Shown: piece after piece, positions 1 through 6,957 of the stretch | Layout of the letters: each line of letters begins with the position of its first letter | Position numbering within the stretch: position 1 is the first letter of the stretch | Assembly (NCBI GenBank): GCA_002305535.1 | Contig: DBRE01000059.1 | Location: 1 to 11,622, forward strand | DNA length: 11,622 nt | Direction of reading: 5' to 3' | DNA from: Syntrophomonas sp. UBA1376 | Lineage (GTDB): Bacteria > Bacillota > Syntrophomonadia > Syntrophomonadales > Syntrophomonadaceae | Program-made: the position numbers and the translations under genes | The notes under the pieces: generated by a model | Databases searched by the model: none | Seen by the model: the letters and a program-made list of their open reading frames with translations, nothing else | Told to the model about the DNA's origin: nothing

Positions 1-56
1 CCCTTATTGGTACTGAGGTCACTGTAATTCCTTACGAACTGGATCTTATCAGCCAC
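1..56 (-). CDS. 5' end of a leftward gene, possibly a zinc-ribbon protein (partial)
   Basis: On the minus strand a GTG start codon (plus positions 54-56) opens a frame that runs without a stop to the window edge and reads VADKIQFVRNYSDLSTNK. It is preceded by a strong ribosome site, AGGAGGAG (plus positions 63-70), with a 6-nt spacing. The N-terminus, in particular the Y-x-D-L-S-T pattern, recalls from memory a family of small bacterial zinc-ribbon proteins that continue with a Cys-rich segment, but only 18 codons are visible and that part would lie outside the window. The gene is divergent from the histidine kinase. The start is well supported by the ribosome site; the family assignment is tentative. 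Confidence 0.4.
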   Translation of the reverse strand, partial: MADKIQFVRNYSDLSTNK

Positions 57-341
57 ACCCGTCTCCTCCTGCAATAGCATTATTCTGGTTTCAGTGTAGC
101 AAATTAATGGTTAACCTACTATTACTTTCTTGACCTATCCACGTAATAATTCCCTTGCTGGCGATAACATAGCACCTGAAAGTGCCCAGCAAAAAATAAA
201 TGTTAATAACGACCAAATATGACATTTTCTCTAAAGGAAGAATCTTTAAAATGTCAAACTTCTGTTATGTATGATGTTTTCACTGCCAATCACTGTCACC
301 CTAAATTTTATCTAGTCTACACCTCTGACAAGGAGGATGCC
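57..341. other. Divergent intergenic region with a hairpin
   Basis: This gap between the leftward partial gene and the kinase should hold both promoters, but I see no convincing -35/-10 pair on either strand. A TTGACC at 130-135 has no -10 box at 16-18 bp. The clearest structure is an interrupted hairpin. TTGCTGG (155-161) pairs with CCAGCAA (186-192), and inside it GCAC (172-175) pairs with GTGC (182-185), with a 10-nt bulge on the 5' side. It is followed by an A-run on the plus strand, so it is not a plus-strand terminator. Its role is unknown; an operator or a leader element are both possible. Confidence 0.35.
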
Positions 342-2732
342 ATGAAAGACCAACTGACTGACTTGATCGCGATTGAGTTTTTACAAAAGCTGGTGGATCT
401 GTGCCACGAATTTACCGGTATGGCTACCGGTATCCTTGATGCCGACGGAGTTCCGCTAGTATGCTCCAGCTGGCAGCCCATCTGTACCGACTTCCACCGT
501 CAGTGCCCTCAGACTAAACTACGTTGTCAGGCCAATGATAAATACCTAAACAGTCTGGCCAGTGAAGCCAATTATGTTTCTAGGAAATGCTCAAATGGAC
601 TTATGCATTATGCAGCCGGCATCGAAGTTGACCATCATCATTTGGGCTCTTTCGTCATCAGTCAAGTCTTTCATAGTCCTCCTGACCGGCATCGCTTTGT
701 ACAACAAGCCAGGGAATATGGTTTTGAGGAGGATTCCTACCTAAGAGCCCTTGACCAAGTTAGAATAATCTCTCCCGCGGATATGAAGCGGAACCTGCAA
801 CTACTGATGGATCTAACCCAACTGTTAGTGCAAATGATGATTGAACGCAAACAGAACATAGCCGCCCAGGAGGCTTCTATTACCAGCGATAAATACCTTA
901 ACCTGGTGGTAGAGTCTAGCCAGGATGGATTTTGGCTCTGGGAGAAGGGCGACATTTTTACTATGAGCGATCGCTGTGCGGAAATCGTATCCTTCTCCAG
1001 TGAAGATTTTCGTCCCCTACCCCAGGCCTGGTTGGATAGGATTCATCCCCAGGACTTCGCATCGGTTATCAGGCAACTTGAGGATCACATGGCCGGCCGC
1101 CTACCTAATTTTTCGGCTGAGTACCGATTTTTGACCCGGTCAGGGCAGTGGAAATGGCTCTTGGCCAATGCCCAGATAATTAGCCGTGACAAGGAACATC
1201 GCCCTACTCAAATCGCTGGTACTGTTAGCGATATTACCGAACGAAAGCAGATCGAAATGGATTTGCTGGAACGGGAAAGTTTATATCGTTCCCTGGTGGA
1301 AACTTCCCCCTGTGCTATCGCTCTCACTGATCTCAGTGGAATTGTCGAGTTTATCAATCCCCAGGGAGCAGATCTGTTTGGTTGGGATGCCGCCCGGCTG
1401 ATTGGACAGAGCGGCCAAATACTGCTGCATGCCACAGAGTGGGGACGACTGGGCCTGGACTTCCGTTCAGTATTGATCAACGGACATCCTAAGCAGGCGG
1501 AGTATACTTGTGCACACCGGAATGGTAAGACCTTTATAGCCGAGATTCATATAGCGCCTATTTATGATGCTAACCGCCACTTGAGCGGTTGTATCTGTAC
1601 TGCCCAGGATATTACCACCCGCAAGTTGATGGAAACCGAGCTGTTACAACATCGCAATCACCTCGAGAAACTGGTAGAGGAGAACATCCAGGCCTTGCGT
1701 ATCTCGGAAGAGAGGTTCGCCAAAGCTTTTACGGCCAGTCCCATCGCTATGAGCATCGCTACCCTGGAAGAGGGCCGCTATGTGGAAGTCAATGATGCCT
1801 TCTGCCATTTAATGGGTTATGCGCGGGAGGAAATCCTGGGCAAGTTGTCCCGGATTATCTGGCATAAAACTCAAGATAGAGATGTATTCAAACAAATGAT
1901 TGAGGAGCATTTTTTAGTTAAGGATCATGAATTTCAGTTCGTAACTCGCTCAGGTGAAGTCAGAATTGGCCTGTTATCCGGTCAGCACATTCAAATAGGA
2001 GCTGAAACCTTTATCTTATCTTCAATTAGTGATATTACTGAAAAACGCCGCATTGATCGGGAAATATCCCGTCTCGATCGTCTAAATCTAATCGGAGAAA
2101 TGGCTGCTAGTATTGGTCATGAGATTCGTAACCCCATGACCACTGTGCGCGGTTTGCTACAAATGCTGGGCAGCGAGGCCTTATACCAGCGGGATCAAGA
2201 TCTATTCGATCTAATGATCGAAGAATTAGATCGTGCCAATTCCATTCTGTCAGAGTTTCTATCTTTGGCTAAAGATAAACACGTGGACTTGCTGCCCTCC
2301 AATCTCGCAACCATTATTAGCAGTGTGACCCCCCTTATCAAAGCCAATGCCATGCCCAAAGACATATCAGTGGTTTTTCAGATGGATCCGGTTCCTGATC
2401 TCCTCTTAGATAGTAAGGAAATTCGGCAGTTAGTTTTTAATCTCACTCAAAATGGACTGGAAGCTATGCAGCCCGGGGGAACCTTAATATTGCGAACCTA
2501 CGAGGATAATGGCGAGGTGGTGCTGCTAGTACAGGATGAAGGGCCAGGTATTGAGGAATCCATTTTCGATAAATTGGGCATGCCCTTTGTCACCTCTAAA
2601 GAAAAGGGCACCGGTTTGGGGTTATCAGTTTGCTACCGCATTGCTGCCCGTCACAATGCCACTATTGAGGTAAAAACCGGATCACAGGGAACTACCTTTT
2701 TTGTCCGTTTCTCGTTAACAAATAAAATGTAG
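342..2732 (+). CDS. Soluble PocR-PAS sensor histidine kinase
   Basis: A 796-residue two-component sensor kinase. In order: a PocR-type ligand domain (about 5-170) with the usual Cys cluster (C48, C55, C62, C83), PAS 1 (about 184-305, ending in the D-I-T-E-R-K linker), PAS 2 (about 311-430), PAS 3 (about 455-572), a HisKA domain with phospho-acceptor His593 in GHEIRNP, and an ATPase domain with N-box N700/N704, G1 DEGPGI (732-737) and G2 GTGLGL (756-761). No transmembrane segment or signal peptide is visible, so it should sense a cytoplasmic ligand. PocR domains are known or predicted to bind small hydrocarbon derivatives; the ligand here is unknown. The start at 342 has AAGGAGG 5 nt upstream and fits the usual PocR N-terminus. 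The frame is also open 41 codons further upstream to 219, but with no ribosome site. No response regulator is adjacent, so it is an orphan within this window. The HisKA region resembles those of Firmicute sporulation-type kinases, so Spo0A or a sigma-54 response regulator are possible partners (inference). Confidence 0.9.
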   Translation: MKDQLTDLIAIEFLQKLVDLCHEFTGMATGILDADGVPLVCSSWQPICTDFHRQCPQTKLRCQANDKYLNSLASEANYVSRKCSNGLMHYAAGIEVDHHHLGSFVISQVFHSPPDRHRFVQQAREYGFEEDSYLRALDQVRIISPADMKRNLQLLMDLTQLLVQMMIERKQNIAAQEASITSDKYLNLVVESSQDGFWLWEKGDIFTMSDRCAEIVSFSSEDFRPLPQAWLDRIHPQDFASVIRQLEDHMAGRLPNFSAEYRFLTRSGQWKWLLANAQIISRDKEHRPTQIAGTVSDITERKQIEMDLLERESLYRSLVETSPCAIALTDLSGIVEFINPQGADLFGWDAARLIGQSGQILLHATEWGRLGLDFRSVLINGHPKQAEYTCAHRNGKTFIAEIHIAPIYDANRHLSGCICTAQDITTRKLMETELLQHRNHLEKLVEENIQALRISEERFAKAFTASPIAMSIATLEEGRYVEVNDAFCHLMGYAREEILGKLSRIIWHKTQDRDVFKQMIEEHFLVKDHEFQFVTRSGEVRIGLLSGQHIQIGAETFILSSISDITEKRRIDREISRLDRLNLIGEMAASIGHEIRNPMTTVRGLLQMLGSEALYQRDQDLFDLMIEELDRANSILSEFLSLAKDKHVDLLPSNLATIISSVTPLIKANAMPKDISVVFQMDPVPDLLLDSKEIRQLVFNLTQNGLEAMQPGGTLILRTYEDNGEVVLLVQDEGPGIEESIFDKLGMPFVTSKEKGTGLGLSVCYRIAARHNATIEVKTGSQGTTFFVRFSLTNKM

Positions 2733-2759
2733 CCGATCAGTTTTAATTGCGATTTTCTA

Positions 2760-2788
2760 TTGCCTAGGCCAAGATTTTCATTTATAAT
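2760..2788 (+). promoter_or_regulatory. Sigma-A promoter of the HesB-like selenoprotein gene
   Basis: The -35 box is TTGCCT (2760-2765) and the -10 box is a perfect TATAAT (2783-2788), separated by exactly 17 bp. Transcription should start near 2795, inside the adjoining palindrome. This gives the downstream gene its own promoter, separate from the kinase that ends at 2732. Confidence 0.75.
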
Positions 2789-2802
2789 ACCCCCAGGGGG
2801 TA
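2788..2802. promoter_or_regulatory. G/C-tract palindromic operator, CsoR/CstR-like
   Basis: A perfect palindrome TACCCCCAGGGGGTA with a single central A begins at the last base of the -10 box and covers the predicted transcription start. This is where a repressor would act. Paired C- and G-tracts flanked by TA are the typical operator architecture of the CsoR/RcnR/FrmR/CstR family, whose members respond to copper or nickel, formaldehyde or persulfides. No such regulator gene lies in the window, so the regulator and its signal are inferred. Confidence 0.55.
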
Positions 2803-2835
2803 ATAATCCTCACTCGCAATTAAGAGGTGATAGTA

Positions 2836-3162
2836 ATGAGTTTAATTAATGCTGCTGATAATGTGATCGAAGACATCAAGCAAGCTCTGGCCGCCCAGGG
2901 AATCAAGGAAACCAGTCTGCGCATCCATATGAATATTGGTTGAGGCGGAGCGTCTTATTATCTGGTTCTGGATGAACCAGGCGACCTTGACCAGGTACAG
3001 GTTATAAACGGAATTCAGTTTATAGTTAGCCAATCACTAATAGATACCAATCAGGGCTTCACCCTGGAGTCTGTTAAACACGGGGATCGAACCATGTTTC
3101 GCATTATTCCTTGGGTAGAAGAGGCCGGCGGAGGATGTTCCTCCTGCACCTCCTGCGGATAA
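2836..3162 (+). CDS. HesB/IscA-like selenoprotein (UGA = Sec36)
   Basis: A 108-residue protein read through an in-frame UGA at 2941-2943, giving selenocysteine at residue 36. The ATG at 2836 has AGAGGTGA 5 nt upstream. The frame stays open on both sides of the UGA and makes one coherent domain. LRIHMNIGU (28-36) aligns with the first conserved Cys segment of A-type Fe-S carriers (LR-x-x-V-x-x-GGC), followed by a Y-x-L-V-L-D-E strand, an N-G-I-x-F-I-V segment like the family's G-V-x-L-V-V, and G-D-R. Sec therefore replaces the first conserved Cys. The C-terminus carries CSSCTSCG instead of the family's CGCG. A SECIS hairpin sits just after the UGA. HesB-like selenoproteins are a known bacterial group. 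The gene is monocistronic, with its own promoter, operator and terminator. A redox or Fe-S role is inferred from the fold; the substrate is unknown. The alternative, a pseudogene with a nonsense mutation, is unlikely given the SECIS and the position of the UGA. Confidence 0.88.
2962..2980 (+). promoter_or_regulatory. Bacterial SECIS element
   Basis: CTGGTTC (2962-2968) pairs perfectly with GAACCAG (2974-2980) to give a 7-bp stem with a 5-nt loop, TGGAT. The loop has G at its second position, as SelB recognition requires in bacterial SECIS elements. There are 25 nt between the UGA (2941-2943) and the apical loop, inside the usual 16-37-nt range. It lies wholly within the coding sequence, as expected in bacteria. 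Confidence 0.85.
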
Positions 3163-3180
3163 ATCTGCATAAAGGACTCA

Positions 3181-3222
3181 GCCTGTTGATCAGATATTAT
3201 GATCAACAGGCTTTTGTTTTTT
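3181..3222 (+). terminator. Intrinsic terminator after the selenoprotein gene
   Basis: A perfect 12-bp stem, GCCTGTTGATCA (3181-3192) with TGATCAACAGGC (3200-3211), has a 7-nt loop. It is followed directly by TTTTGTTTTTT. It begins 18 nt after the stop codon. Confidence 0.93.
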
Positions 3223-3367
3223 GTCTTTTAACGCTGATAATATATGAACCTGGAAGGAAACTACTCAAATTCAATGCTTTTGGGAATGATATTTAGGGAA
3301 ATCATGGCTGAAATCCCGGGGTCACCCTCAGACTCTTGCCATCTCGGCTCATACCGTTATTTGCTTT
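3223..3367. other. Intergenic stretch without recognisable features
   Basis: Between the selenoprotein terminator and the riboswitch promoter I see no plausible gene, ribosome site, long repeat or stable hairpin on either strand. Short open frames here have no ribosome site. Confidence 0.6.
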
Positions 3368-3396
3368 TTGAATAAGAGCCTGGGTTACGATAAAAT
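3368..3396 (+). promoter_or_regulatory. Sigma-A promoter of the riboswitch-proVWX unit
   Basis: TTGAAT (3368-3373) and TAAAAT (3391-3396) are separated by 17 bp, with four and five consensus matches respectively. The predicted start near 3403 places the riboswitch aptamer about 30 nt into the transcript. Confidence 0.6.
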
Positions 3397-3434
3397 GAAT
3401 TGTCAAGTACTTTAATTAGTTCTGGCAATGTAAA

Positions 3435-3569
3435 CCATTCTCATACGCTTAATCCTGGATAATTCCAGGAGCGGGGGAACCATTGATTGGGGTGAATCCA
3501 GTTTGCTGGTAGGGCGCCTTGGCCCGAACCCGACAGCTAACCTCGTAGGCAGGTAAAAGGAGGGAGTGG
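3435..3569 (+). promoter_or_regulatory. Cyclic di-AMP riboswitch (ydaO/yuaA type)
   Basis: The conserved blocks of the ydaO-yuaA aptamer occur in order: CGCTTAATCC (3446-3455), GAGCGGGGGAACCA (from 3469), TTGGGGTGAAT (3487-3497), a GGGC/GCCC helix (3512-3515 with 3522-3525), then GAACCCGACAGC and TAACCTCGTAGGC (3526-3550). Supporting helices include CCTGG/CCAGG (3454-3458, 3465-3469) and CCAG/CTGG around 3498-3509. The closing P1 helix pairs CCATTCTC (3435-3442) with GGGAGTGG (3562-3569), using two G-U pairs. This class binds c-di-AMP and normally switches downstream genes off; its targets are often K+ and osmolyte transport or cell-wall genes, which matches the betaine transporter that follows. 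Confidence 0.93.
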
Positions 3570-3578
3570 GGATTACTG

Positions 3579-3640
3579 ATGCCTTCATTTGGTTCTTACC
3601 AATCGAATTATCTTTCCGAAGGTGTTTCATCCCTTTTCTA
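3579..3640 (+). terminator. Candidate riboswitch expression-platform terminator
   Basis: ATGCCTTC (3579-3586) pairs with GAAGGTGT (3618-3625), including two G-U pairs. It encloses a small perfect hairpin TTGGT/ACCAA (3589-3593, 3598-3602). The tail TTTCATCCCTTTTC is pyrimidine-rich but not a clean U-run. CCTTTT (3632-3637) could instead pair with AAAAGG (3555-3560) at the end of the aptamer, which would offer a switching partner. The mechanism is not resolved from sequence alone. Confidence 0.35.
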
Positions 3641-3796
3641 TTCTCTCTAAATAGTTTTAATAACTTATTTAATTGGTGACTTTAATATATGTAACAGTTG
3701 CCGATCATACTACTTGCTTGCTGACGTTTGCTTCGTTATGGAGACCTACGAGTGCTAACTTATTTTAAAGTTTTAAAGGCAAAGGACTGATTTCTA

Positions 3797-4993
3797 TTGG
3801 AAAAACTCAAAGTATCTAATTTAACTAAAATCTACGGCAATAATACCGACAAGGCTCTGGAAATGGTACTTAAGGGTGAGGATAATGAGCAGATAAGGGC
3901 AAAAACCAAGCAGGTGGTAGGGGTCAGAGAGGCTACCTTTTCCGTAGAAGATGGTGAAAGCTTCGTGATCATGGGGCTTTCCGGAAGCGGTAAATCTACT
4001 CTATTAAGATGTATCAACCAGTTGATCAAACCTACCGCCGGACACATTTATCTGGATGGTCAGGATCTCACCAAAATATCGTCTCAGGAATTGATTGAGA
4101 TCCGTCGCAAAAAAATGGGCATGGTTTTCCAGCGGTTTGCCCTGCTTCCCAATCGTACTATTCTTGACAATGTCGGTTATGGCCTGGAAGTGCAGGGTAC
4201 TGCCAGGAACATTCGCATGAGCCAGGCTAAGGAGGCCTTGAACCTGGTGGGATTAAAGGGTTGGGAGGATTATTACCCTAAAAATCTGTCCGGCGGTATG
4301 CAGCAAAGGGTAGGCATAGCCAGAGCTTTAGCCACCAATCCGGATATATTGTTGATGGATGAACCTTTTAGCGCCCTGGATCCTCTCATCCGCCAGGATA
4401 TGCAGGATGAATTGTTGGAGCTTCAAAAGAAACTACACAAAACCATAATTTTTATTACTCATGATCTAGATGAGGCCTTAAAAATTGGGGATCGTATAGC
4501 CCTAATGAAAGATGCCCGTATCGTGCAAATAGGCGAGCCTGAAGATATCCTGCTTTCCCCTGCGTCCGACTATGTGGCCCGTTTCGTGGAGAATGTTAAT
4601 CGCTCCAAGGCCTTGACGGCATCTGCGGTCATGGTAAAACCGCAGGTCATAGTGTATCCCAAAGATGGTCCCCGTGCGGCCCTGCGCCTTATGGAGAAGC
4701 ATGGAATTTCTTCAGTTTTCGTGGTTGACCGGGAGGGCGCCTTGATAGGTTATGTACTTGCCGAAGAGGCAGCTGAGTTGGCGGAAAAAGGCCAGCGAGA
4801 ATTAGATGGGATCATCCAAAACGATGTCCCTACTGCTCTTCCCGACACTCCCTTAGCCGAATTGCTGGATGTAATGGCCTATACCAAGATTCCTTTGGCA
4901 GTAGTCGATGAGGAAAACAAACTCAAAGGAGTATTAGTAAGAGGCTCTGTAATAGCAGGATTAGCCGGAGAAAGGAGAGATTGGGATGAATAG
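3797..4993 (+). CDS. proV: Glycine betaine/proline ABC transporter ATP-binding protein with CBS pair
   Basis: The 398-residue ATPase of an osmoprotectant importer of the ProU/OpuA family. An N-terminal extension, typical of ProV/OpuAA, precedes the nucleotide-binding domain. Walker A is GLSGSGKST (60-68), the signature is LSGGMQQ (164-170), Walker B is ILLMDEP (184-190), and the switch His is H222. Residues about 275-395 form two CBS domains, the module that senses ionic strength in OpuA and, in some Firmicute homologues, binds c-di-AMP. The start is TTG at 3797, with AAAGGA about 10 nt upstream. The end overlaps proW by 8 bases (translational coupling). With the riboswitch upstream, c-di-AMP could act on both expression and activity; the second level is inference. 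Confidence 0.93.
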   Translation: MEKLKVSNLTKIYGNNTDKALEMVLKGEDNEQIRAKTKQVVGVREATFSVEDGESFVIMGLSGSGKSTLLRCINQLIKPTAGHIYLDGQDLTKISSQELIEIRRKKMGMVFQRFALLPNRTILDNVGYGLEVQGTARNIRMSQAKEALNLVGLKGWEDYYPKNLSGGMQQRVGIARALATNPDILLMDEPFSALDPLIRQDMQDELLELQKKLHKTIIFITHDLDEALKIGDRIALMKDARIVQIGEPEDILLSPASDYVARFVENVNRSKALTASAVMVKPQVIVYPKDGPRAALRLMEKHGISSVFVVDREGALIGYVLAEEAAELAEKGQRELDGIIQNDVPTALPDTPLAELLDVMAYTKIPLAVVDEENKLKGVLVRGSVIAGLAGERRDWDE

Positions 4994-5822
4994 TATACCG
5001 AAAATACCACTAGCTAAATGGACTGATGTGGCCCTTAACTGGGCAACCATGAACTATCAGGATACCACTAAAGCTATATCAGATTTCTTAAAAGGCCTGA
5101 TAGTTGGTTTGCAGGATTCTCTGATAGCTATTCCTCCCGAATTGGTCATTATTATAGTGGCCTTGCTGGCCTGGTGGTTAGCCGGAAAAAGAATTGCCTT
5201 GTTCAGTTTGGTAGGACTAGCTTTTATTTACAATATACAATTATGGGATGAAACTATGCAGACTATCGCTATGGTTATCGCCGCCGTAGCTCTGTGTATG
5301 ATAATTGGGGTACCCTTGGGTATTTTATCGGCTAAAAACCAGACTGCTCATCGCATTATAACTCCCATATTGGACTTTATGCAGACCCTGCCTGCTTTCG
5401 TTTATCTTTTGCCTGCTATTCCTTTTTTCGGACTCGGGGTGGTTCCCGCCGTGATAACTACTCTCATTTTTGCAATGCCTCCGATCATTCGCCTAACAGA
5501 TCTAGGTATTAAACAGGTCCCGGAAGAACTGGTGGAACTGGGTAAGTCGTTTGGATCAACATTTTTTCAAATGCTGTTCAAAATTGAATTACCTTTGGCC
5601 AGACCAACCATATTAGCAGGAATAAACCAGTGTATTATGTTGTCACTTTCTATGGTGGTTATAGCCGCCATGATCGGTGCTAAAGGATTAGGAGGTGTTG
5701 TCTGGACAGCTATACAGCAACTAAAAATGGGCATGGGTTTTGAGGCCGGAGTTGCTATCGTTATCATTGCCATAATACTTGATCGTATCACTCAGAACCT
5801 GGGCAAAGCCCATAACGAATAG
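4986..5822 (+). CDS. proW: Glycine betaine/proline ABC transporter permease
   Basis: A 278-residue membrane permease of the ProW/OpuAB type. An amphipathic N-terminus (1-45) is followed by several hydrophobic segments, about 52-66, 70-84, 94-116, 135-165, 210-231 and 254-266. The cytoplasmic coupling loop is clear at about 180-206 (EELVELGKSFG...LPLARP), the EAA motif that contacts the ATPase. Length is normal for a permease with a separate binding protein; it is not an OpuA-style permease-binding-protein fusion. The ATG at 4986 lies within the end of proV and has AAAGGAG 8 nt upstream. It works as a membrane dimer with ProV and receives substrate from ProX. Confidence 0.92.
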   Translation: MNSIPKIPLAKWTDVALNWATMNYQDTTKAISDFLKGLIVGLQDSLIAIPPELVIIIVALLAWWLAGKRIALFSLVGLAFIYNIQLWDETMQTIAMVIAAVALCMIIGVPLGILSAKNQTAHRIITPILDFMQTLPAFVYLLPAIPFFGLGVVPAVITTLIFAMPPIIRLTDLGIKQVPEELVELGKSFGSTFFQMLFKIELPLARPTILAGINQCIMLSLSMVVIAAMIGAKGLGGVVWTAIQQLKMGMGFEAGVAIVIIAIILDRITQNLGKAHNE

Positions 5823-5844
5823 TAAAGGGGAGGATTTTTAATCA

Positions 5845-6741
5845 ATGTTTAGAAAGAGTAAAACTTTAATTGCCTTAATCGCCTTGTTGACCATGACTTT
5901 GTTTGCCACCGGATGTGGCGGAACTACTGATCCCAATGGAGATGCAGATACCGCCAGTAAAGGTACAGTTAGACTGTTATATGTTGAATGGGCCTGTGCC
6001 AGAGCTTCCACCCATGTAATGGCTGATATCCTGGAGAATATAATGGGCTATGATGTTGAGATTACCTCAGTAGCTGCTGGAGCCATGTATGAAGGATTAG
6101 CCAGTAATGAAGGTGACGCCATGTTCACCGCCTGGTTACCGGTTACCCACGCAGATTATGTAGAGCAGGTCGGCGATAAGATCGAAGATCTGGGGCCCAA
6201 TAATGACAGTGCCAGAATCGGTTTGGTGGTTCCTGCTTACGTTGACATTGATTCCATTGAAGATCTCAATGCGAATAAAGATAAATTCGGCGGGGAGATC
6301 ATCGGTATCGACCCCGGAGCTGGACTTATGAAAGCCAGTGTAAGTGCTTTGGATGAATATGCTCTTGACCTGGACCTGGTTGAAGGAACCGATGCAACTA
6401 TGGTCGCCTCTTTGAAAAATGCTATCGACAATGAGGAATGGGTAGTTGTTACAGGATGGACTCCCCATTGGAAGTTTGCCCGTTGGGATCTTAAATTCCT
6501 GGACGATCCTAAAACAATCTATGGGGAAACTGAGACTATCAACACTATGGTCAGATTGGGCCTGAAAGAGGATATGCCGGAAGTATACGAGCTGTGCGAT
6601 AATTTCCATTGGACCTCCGAACAGATCGGTTCTGCCATGGCCTTAGCTGAAGAGATGGACAGTGTCGCTGCAGCCCGCCAGTGGGTAGAAGAAAACCAGG
6701 ATGTGGTTAACAGCTGGTTACCCGCCCCCTATAAAAAATAA
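5845..6741 (+). CDS. proX: Glycine betaine-binding lipoprotein
   Basis: A 298-residue substrate-binding protein of the OpuAC/ProX family. The signal peptide has a basic start (FRKSK), a hydrophobic core and a lipobox ATGC with lipidation at Cys24. This anchors the mature protein to the outer face of the membrane, as usual in Gram-positive-type cells. A Gly/Asp-rich linker (25-40) follows. Trp49, Trp97, Trp205, Trp209 and Trp214 include the likely aromatic box that holds the quaternary ammonium group; which three form it cannot be told by eye. The GWTPHWKFARWDLKFLDDPK region is characteristic of the family. GGGGAGG lies 11 nt before the ATG. It is the last gene of the proVWX operon, 22 bp after proW and followed by a terminator. 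Glycine betaine is the best guess; carnitine, choline or proline betaine are possible. Confidence 0.92.
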   Translation: MFRKSKTLIALIALLTMTLFATGCGGTTDPNGDADTASKGTVRLLYVEWACARASTHVMADILENIMGYDVEITSVAAGAMYEGLASNEGDAMFTAWLPVTHADYVEQVGDKIEDLGPNNDSARIGLVVPAYVDIDSIEDLNANKDKFGGEIIGIDPGAGLMKASVSALDEYALDLDLVEGTDATMVASLKNAIDNEEWVVVTGWTPHWKFARWDLKFLDDPKTIYGETETINTMVRLGLKEDMPEVYELCDNFHWTSEQIGSAMALAEEMDSVAAARQWVEENQDVVNSWLPAPYKK

Positions 6742-6780
6742 CTCTCACACGAACACCCTGGGAAGTAAATAAGTCTGACA

Positions 6781-6820
6781 AGCGCTTTCTGGATCGTTGA
6801 TTCCGGAAAGCGCTTTTAGT
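6781..6820 (+). terminator. Intrinsic terminator of proVWX
   Basis: AGCGCTTTCTGGA (6781-6793) pairs with TCCGGAAAGCGCT (6802-6814) through 13 bp with one G-U pair and an 8-nt loop. The run TTTTAGTTTT follows. It lies about 40 nt after the proX stop. Confidence 0.9.
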
Positions 6821-6875
6821 TTTCCATATGTTATTTGTTGGCAAGAAACCTAAGCGTCCGATTATTCTCATTATT

Positions 6876-6899
6876 CAGCGCTTCATTTTTGAAGCGCTG
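6876..6899. repeat. Long palindrome, copy 1: candidate enhancer site
   Basis: A perfect 24-bp palindrome has 10-bp arms CAGCGCTTCA (6876-6885) and TGAAGCGCTG (6890-6899) around TTTT. It has no T-run after it, so it is not a typical terminator. Its centre lies about 222 bp upstream of the sigma-54 promoter's -24 GG. Dyad sites at such distances are where sigma-54 activators usually bind; this role is inferred. Confidence 0.6.
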
Positions 6900-6957
6900 G
6901 GAATCATCCGTCCAGCCTACTTTTGTTATTGTTCTCACAATCACAAGCATCTCGGTT

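Noticed and set aside
219..341. Upstream in-frame extension of the histidine kinase starting at 219
   Set aside because: There is no ribosome site before 219, whereas ATG 342 has AAGGAGG at the right distance and begins the PocR domain in the usual way.
2842..3033. A 63-codon open frame on the minus strand across the selenoprotein gene
   Set aside because: It has no ribosome site and opposes a coherent plus-strand domain with promoter, SECIS and terminator.
2836..3162. Reading the UGA-interrupted gene as a pseudogene
   Set aside because: Only one stop interrupts it, at the conserved Cys position, and it is followed by a SECIS hairpin with correct geometry. The rest of the frame, promoter and terminator are intact.
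3412..3630. A 72-codon open frame on the minus strand between the selenoprotein and proV
   Set aside because: It lies across the c-di-AMP riboswitch, whose conserved plus-strand blocks explain the sequence, and has no family resemblance.
6136..6609. A 157-codon open frame on the minus strand opposite proX
   Set aside because: It is a shadow of a clearly coding plus-strand gene, has no recognisable domain, and has low-complexity content typical of antisense frames.
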